A stretch of 64,000 nucleotides of DNA from positions 124,001 to 188,000 of the forward strand of contig JAHFRD010000005.1 of NCBI GenBank assembly GCA_023258975.1. The letters are read 5' to 3'. The notes under the pieces are model-generated. The model did no database searches. It was not told the DNA's origin and was given only the letters and a program-made list of their open reading frames with translations. Below, piece by piece: positions 59,715 to 64,000 of the stretch. Both the position numbers and the translations under genes were made by a program. The stretch comes from Hydrogenophilales bacterium. Its GTDB lineage: Bacteria; Pseudomonadota; Gammaproteobacteria; Burkholderiales; Thiobacillaceae. Position 1 is the first letter of the stretch, and the number at the start of each line of letters is the position of its first letter.

Positions 59715-59777
59715 GGGAACTCCTACCGGTAAGCTTGGACTCCGACTATATGACTTGAAAACCATAAGGCAAAGCAC

Positions 59778-60983
59778 ATGCGCATCGGCACACCACTCTC
59801 TCCTTCCGCCACCCGGGTCATGTTGCTGGGCGCCGGCGAACTGGGCAAGGAGGTCATCATCGCGCTGCAACGCCTGGGCGTGGAGGTGGTCGCGGTGGAT
59901 CGCTACGATGGCGCCCCCGGCCATCAGGTCGCGCACTACGCGCAAACCATCGACATGGCCGACGGGGTTGTTCTCGCCCGTCTGATCGACTCCGAGAAAC
60001 CGCTGCTGGTGGTGCCCGAGATCGAAGCCATCGCCACCGAAACCCTGCTGGAACTGGAAGCGGCCGGCCTGTGCCGGGTGATCCCCACGGCGCGCGCCGC
60101 CCACCTCACCATGAACCGCGAGGGCATCCGCCGTCTCGCGGCGGAGGAGTTGAGGCTGCCGACATCCTCCTATGCCTTCGCCGATTCGCTCAAGGATCTG
60201 CGCGTGGCGGTGGAAGGGAAGGACGGCATCGGCTACCCCTGCGTGGTGAAACCGGTCATGTCCTCCTCCGGCAAGGGGCAGAGCAAGATCGACAGCGCGG
60301 AAGACCTGGCCGGCGCCTGGCATTACGCCTCCACCGGCGGCCGTGTCGACAAGGGCCGCGTGATCGTCGAGGGCTTCATCGACTTCGACTATGAAGTCAC
60401 CCTGCTTACCGTGCGCGCGCTGGATGAAAACGGCCAGGTGGAAACCCATTTCTGCGAACCCATCGGCCATCTCCAGGTGAAAGGCGATTACGTGGAAAGC
60501 TGGCAACCGCAGCCGATGTCCGCCGTGGCGTTGCGCCGCGCCAGGGAAATCGCCGCCGCCGTCACCGGCAACCTGGGCGGCCAGGGGCTGTTCGGCGTGG
60601 AACTGTTCGTGAAGGGCGACACGGTCTGGTTCTCCGAGGTCAGCCCGCGACCGCACGACACCGGCATGGTCACCCTAATCAGCCAGAGGCAAAGCGAATT
60701 CGAACTGCACGCCCGCGCCATCCTTGGTCTCTCCGTGGACACCTCGCTACGCAATCCCGGTGCCTCCGCCGTCATTTACGGCGGCATGGAGGGCGGCGGC
60801 CTGTGCTACGAAGGCGTGGCGGAAGCCCTGCGCATTCCAGGCACCGATTTACGCCTGTTCGGCAAACCGGCGGCATTCCAGCGCCGCCGCATGGGCGTTG
60901 CCCTGGCGGAAGGGAAAGACACGGATGAAGCGCGCCGGCGAGCAAAACAGGCGGCGGGGAAAGTCAGGCTGACCAGGGCATAA
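59778..60983 (+). CDS. purT: Formate-dependent GAR transformylase PurT
   Basis: 401 residues of the ATP-grasp family. [22 protein letters not shown] opens the domain; [16 protein letters not shown] is the ATP loop; [20 protein letters not shown] and [10 protein letters not shown]-like C-terminal segment follow. It makes formyl-GAR from formate and ATP in purine synthesis, independent of folate, useful when formate is available. Confidence 0.96.
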   Translation: MRIGTPLSPSATRVMLLGAGELGKEVIIALQRLGVEVVAVDRYDGAPGHQVAHYAQTIDMADGVVLARLIDSEKPLLVVPEIEAIATETLLELEAAGLCRVIPTARAAHLTMNREGIRRLAAEELRLPTSSYAFADSLKDLRVAVEGKDGIGYPCVVKPVMSSSGKGQSKIDSAEDLAGAWHYASTGGRVDKGRVIVEGFIDFDYEVTLLTVRALDENGQVETHFCEPIGHLQVKGDYVESWQPQPMSAVALRRAREIAAAVTGNLGGQGLFGVELFVKGDTVWFSEVSPRPHDTGMVTLISQRQSEFELHARAILGLSVDTSLRNPGASAVIYGGMEGGGLCYEGVAEALRIPGTDLRLFGKPAAFQRRRMGVALAEGKDTDEARRRAKQAAGKVRLTRA

Positions 60984-61141
60984 GCGGAAGTTCGCGGGCC
61001 GGGGAGAGCGATGAAAACACGGCCCGACTGACACAGTCCGAGTCGTAACTTGTTGAGCAATCAAGATTTTTTTCTGAAAAACCTAAAGATACGCGGTCTT
61101 CGGTTCGATATTGTCTCCGTACACGCTTTCAGGAGAACACG

Positions 61142-62008
61142 ATGGCGGGGCAGGACTGGTGGGAGGCACCACAGTGGGCTGCGTATCTGGAATACAAGGA
61201 ATTACCGATCAAGGCCTCCAGCAAGGCCGCGCTCGCGCGGCTGGAAGAAGGCGGCGAGGAAAATCTGTCGGGCCACGAATACGCCGCCTTGTTGCTGGAT
61301 GACCCCCTGCTGGCACTCAGGCTGCTGCGTGAAGCGAACCGGCGCCTGCCACGCCGTCTGGCGCGCGACATCACCACACCACTGGGCATCTTGCTGGCCC
61401 TGGGCACGGAACAATTCAAGGCGCAGATCACACGCGCTCCGGAGGCAACCGAAGCCAACCAGGGCTTCATCACCAGCGAACGACGCGCCTCTCTGGGCGC
61501 CCGCATCGCCTTTTCCTGGGGTTCACTGCACCATGATCTCGACCAGGGCGAACTCGCGCTCGCCGCCCTGCTCGCCGATGCCGGTGAAATCGAACTCTGG
61601 GCTTTCGTCCCGGAACTGCCGCAACGCGCCCTCGATGAACTGCACTCCGGCCGCGCCAGCCGCAGCGATCAGGCGCAACGCCAGGCCTGCGGCTTCACCT
61701 TCCGGGACTTGAGTCTGGAGTTGATCGAACGCGGTGGGCTACCGCCACTCATCAAACAACTCATTCGCGGTGATGAAGGCCTGCGTGCCCAACTCGCCCG
61801 CCTCTCCGTCGACGCCGGCCGCCACCTCAGCTATGGCCCCGGCGACCCCGCCCTCCCCCATGACCTTGTCGCGGCCGCCAGACTGACTCACTCGCCACTC
61901 GCCACCGTGGCGCAAGGGATACCACATTTGTCAGATGAGGAAAGACAAACCCTACTACTAGCCGCCATCTCGCTTTCAGAATCAGTCCAGGAATACTTGA
62001 CCAATTAA
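61142..62008 (+). CDS. HDOD-domain signalling protein
   Basis: 288 residues, AGGAGA upstream of ATG 61142. LLLDDPLLALRLLREANRRL, TPLGILLALGTEQFKAQI and LAALLADAGEIELWAF follow the helical order of HDOD domains, which usually lack catalytic residues and act as signalling or scaffold modules. No other domain is present. Family assignment is moderate. Confidence 0.7.
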   Translation: MAGQDWWEAPQWAAYLEYKELPIKASSKAALARLEEGGEENLSGHEYAALLLDDPLLALRLLREANRRLPRRLARDITTPLGILLALGTEQFKAQITRAPEATEANQGFITSERRASLGARIAFSWGSLHHDLDQGELALAALLADAGEIELWAFVPELPQRALDELHSGRASRSDQAQRQACGFTFRDLSLELIERGGLPPLIKQLIRGDEGLRAQLARLSVDAGRHLSYGPGDPALPHDLVAAARLTHSPLATVAQGIPHLSDEERQTLLLAAISLSESVQEYLTN

Positions 62009-62025
62009 GTCTGGTTTAGTAAAGT
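61997..62025 (+). promoter_or_regulatory. Candidate sigma-70 promoter of tusE
   Basis: TTGACC (61997-62002), 17-bp spacer, TAAAGT (62020-62025): matches of 5/6 and 4/6. The -35 overlaps the end of the HDOD gene. The leader to ATG 62076 would be about 44 nt. Confidence 0.5.
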
Positions 62026-62075
62026 AGCGCCATCCCGCGCTTGCGGCAACATCCTGGTGAAAGTGAGGAAACAAC

Positions 62076-62408
62076 ATGGATCTGGAAATCAATGGAAGGA
62101 TGGTCGAGACCGACCCCGAGGGCTACCTGGCCAACTTGTCCGACTGGGCTGAAGATGTGGCGGAATTTCTGGCCGCCCAGGACAAACTGGCGCTGGAAGA
62201 CGATCACTGGAAAATCATTCGCTACATGCGCGATTACTTCAACGAATACGGCACCGCGCCCAATCTGCGCATTCTGCAGAAGGGCTTGAAGGACGAATTC
62301 GGCGCGGAATGGGGAGACAAGAAATTCCTGTTCGACTTGTTCCCCTACGGCCCCGCCAAACAGGCCGGCCGCTATGCCGGCACACCAAAACCGACCGGCT
62401 GCGTTTGA
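62076..62408 (+). CDS. tusE: TusE/DsrC-family sulfur-relay protein
   Basis: 110 residues with the family core: AEFLAAQDKLALEDDHWKII, YFNEYGTAPNLRILQKGLK and the swinging tail AGTPKPTGCV with the penultimate Cys109. The second tail cysteine that marks true DsrC, about ten residues earlier, is Gly-Arg here, so this looks like TusE, which hands sulfur to MnmA for tRNA 2-thiouridine. GAGGAAA lies before ATG 62076. Confidence 0.88.
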   Translation: MDLEINGRMVETDPEGYLANLSDWAEDVAEFLAAQDKLALEDDHWKIIRYMRDYFNEYGTAPNLRILQKGLKDEFGAEWGDKKFLFDLFPYGPAKQAGRYAGTPKPTGCV

Positions 62409-62425
62409 CCGTATTCGGGTAGTAC

Positions 62426-62453
62426 AATTGCCCTAGCGCCCGCTAGGGCAATT
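62426..62453. terminator. 13-bp hairpin after tusE
   Basis: AATTGCCCTAGCG and CGCTAGGGCAATT form a perfect 13-bp stem with a 2-nt loop, 18 bp after the tusE stop. A short T-run follows (TTT), so it could terminate tusE; it also overlaps the leader of the next gene by lying 14 bp before its ATG and could modulate it. Confidence 0.65.
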
Positions 62454-62466
62454 TCCATTCCAGGCC

Positions 62467-62754
62467 ATGAAAAAACTTCTGATTCTTCCCCTGCTTTTTT
62501 GCGCTGGCCAGACACTGGCCTTCCCCTGGTATTCCTCCGGCGACAACATCCGCGGCGCCGAATTGATGACGCCCGAGGAGCGCAAGGAGTACGCCTCGAA
62601 ACTGCCCAACATGAAGTCGATGGACGAATGCCGCGCCTTCACGAACGCGCACAACCTGGAGCTCGACAAGCGCGCCAGGGATCGTGGTGTGAAACTGCCG
62701 CCGATTTCCGGCGATCCTTGCGTCGTGATGAAGACGTTCGGACGGATCAAGTAG
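62467..62754 (+). CDS. Small exported protein of unknown function
   Basis: 95 residues with a signal peptide (about 1-18, ending TLAF) and a mature part with conserved-looking LMTPEERKEYASKL and two cysteines (DECRAF, GDPCVV). Similar short periplasmic proteins with an MTPEE segment are common in betaproteobacteria. No function is known. Confidence 0.75.
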   Translation: MKKLLILPLLFCAGQTLAFPWYSSGDNIRGAELMTPEERKEYASKLPNMKSMDECRAFTNAHNLELDKRARDRGVKLPPISGDPCVVMKTFGRIK

Positions 62755-63105
62755 GTCGAATCACGGGAGGCCACTCACCTCCTCGTCCACTCTCCTCCTC
62801 GTCTCATCCATCACGAAGAGACATCACGGCCAACGCCGACCGACCCCAAGAAAATCCCGCAAGGTTTTTTCGGAATCGCGCTAAAGTCGTAGCGACGGAC
62901 TGTGACCTGCCTCACAGGCACAAGTCTCCTTCATCACCTGTCTCGACGGAGTAGTGATGAACCTTGATTCCGTATCATCCATTGGCGCCGCCTTGCAGAG
63001 GGCATCCGGTTCACCGCGATGGCCAGGGCGCGCGCCCAACCACGCGGCCGACACTTTCGACCGATGAGCCGGCCTTGAAGAGCCCAAGTCCGGCCGCCAC
63101 CTTGC
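62755..63105. other. 351-bp gap ahead of the CBS protein gene
   Basis: No frame with a ribosome site was found. It includes a CRP-like dyad at 62901-62916 and a T-run (AAGGTTTTTTCGG) near 62862. It is probably the regulatory region of the CBS gene. Confidence 0.5.
62901..62916. promoter_or_regulatory. CRP/Vfr-like dyad
   Basis: TGTGA-CCTGCC-TCACA matches the CRP core TGTGA-N6-TCACA perfectly. It lies 190 bp before ATG 63106. Whether this organism has a CRP/Vfr regulator cannot be seen here. Confidence 0.45.
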
Positions 63106-64000
63106 CATGACTTCGCAAACCCTCGCCGGCATTCTGACGCCCGACCCCGCCCGCGTTTCTCCCGAGGCGTCCGTAGCCGGCGTGCTTGAACGGATGGAGT
63201 CACGCCACATCAGTTGCGTGCTGGTGGTGGACGAGGAAAACCACCCTGTCGGCATCTTCACGGAGCGGGACGCCGTGCGCCTGATGGCGGAAGGGAAGGC
63301 ATCGGCCCGGCTGCACATCGGCGAGGTCATGCGCCAGCCGGTATTCACCGTCGCGGCCGATCTGGATTACCGCGATGCCTACCGCCTGATGTCGGCGCGC
63401 GGCTACCGCCATCTGGTGGTGGTGGATGGCGCCGGCAAACTCGCGGGCATCGTCAGCGAAGGGGATTTCATGCACCACCTGGGCATGGAATACCTGGTCG
63501 AACTCAAGACGGTGACCAGCGCCATGACCCCCGATCCGGTCACGCTGGGCGAAGACGCCAGTCTGAGCGAGGCTGTGGCCCTGATGGCGCGACGGCGCAT
63601 CGGTTGCATCCTGGTCACGCGCGACGAGGCGCCTGTGGGTGTGCTCACCGAACGCGACCTGGTACATCTGGCCCGAAGCGAACTCGATCCGGGCGCCACA
63701 CTCCTCGCGCAAGTCATGCACGGCCCCGTCCACGGCATCGACGCCGCCAGCCCCTTGCAGGAAGCCGCCAACCGGATGCGGGCGGCCGGCATCCGCCGCC
63801 TGGCCGTGGTGGAGGGGCATCGCCTGATCGGCCTGGTCACGCGCCACGACATCGTCAAATCCCTGCATGGACGCTATATCGAATACCTGCACGAAACCAT
63901 TCAGCGTCAGTGCAGGGAGATGGAACAGGCCAAGGACCAGATCCGTGCGGTGCGGGAACGCTTGCGCGGTTACGGCCTGATGGAGCAGGTCAGTGACGCG
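63106..64000 (+). CDS. Four-CBS-domain signalling protein, cut by the right edge
   Basis: 298 residues from ATG 63106 remain open at the window end. Two tandem CBS pairs are seen: the first begins ILTPDPARVSPEASVAGVLE and VGIFTERDAVRL, the second HVMQ-like VMRQPVFTVAAD, and later AMTPDPVTLGEDASLSEAVA and VGVLTERDLVHLA; a fourth has ASPLQEAANRMRAAGIRRLA. A helical linker (QCREMEQAKDQIRAVRERL) then follows, typical of a lead into PAS, GGDEF or kinase domains. CBS domains bind adenine nucleotides. The output domain lies outside the window. Confidence 0.85.

Noticed and set aside
57849-60656. 935-residue minus-strand frame running from the FecR gene across purT
   Set aside because: The FecR protein starts at 59714 with a signal peptide and ribosome site; the extension is antisense to purT.

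Overview
The window is GC-rich, densely coded chromosomal DNA from a gammaproteobacterium-like or, more likely, betaproteobacterial genome (Rhodocyclales/Nitrosomonadales type). Reasons: a grpE-dnaK pair, an oxygen-independent ubiquinone cluster ubiU-ubiV-ubiT, orn, rsgA, yaeQ, a CobD/CbiB-like protein, many PAS/GGDEF/EAL proteins and Pseudomonas-like REP palindromes. The species cannot be named from the sequence. No rRNA, tRNA, CRISPR array, prophage or complete insertion sequence was seen.

Layout. 1-4 kb: edge of an ABC1/UbiB-type gene, an NlpC/P60 hydrolase, an exported unknown, a CobD-like membrane protein and a SoxH-like metallo-beta-lactamase. 4-17.8 kb: a two-armed sensory block. The plus-strand arm holds two histidine kinases, a PhnD-like periplasmic binding protein, a single-domain receiver and a REC-PAS-GGDEF-EAL protein. 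The converging minus-strand arm holds a REC-HD-GYP protein and two large sensor kinases, one with its own PhnD-like domain. 17.9-21.2 kb: DUF190-crcB and glycogen phosphorylase. 21.3-24.7 kb: orn, Ste24-type protease, cytochrome c, pterin dehydratase, rsgA.

24.7-30.3 kb: a minus-strand operon of DUF2249, NnrS-like membrane protein, YhcC-type radical SAM, ubiU, ubiV, ubiT and an FmdE-like gene. It fits low-oxygen ubiquinone synthesis and may be under FNR-type control. 30.4-39.7 kb: geranylgeranyl-reductase-like flavoprotein, orphan HicA, YhaN/YhaO repair ATPase-nuclease, a VapBC-like pair, PIN-PhoH, Bcp. 39.8-45.2 kb: voltage-gated channel and phosphoglucomutase (which with glgP suggests glycogen turnover), S4 protein, YaeQ, small exported proteins.

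45.2-49 kb: a region of decay and repeats around dnaK-grpE, with two transposase remnants, a 16-copy hexanucleotide repeat, REP elements and a near-consensus heat-shock promoter. 49-64 kb: exported HIRAN protein, DUF1501/DUF1800 pair, DinG-family helicase, alpha/beta hydrolase, CHASE4-like GGDEF-EAL protein, LysM-FecR wall protein, purT, HDOD protein, TusE and a four-CBS signalling protein cut by the right edge.

Most notable observations: the dual PhnD-linked signalling block; the extra genes of the anaerobic ubiquinone operon; a palindromic repeat read in frame as the N-terminus of UbiV; REP elements that supply stop codons; and a hexanucleotide expansion sited exactly at a transposase breakpoint. 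Function calls rest on motifs and family memory; no database search was possible.
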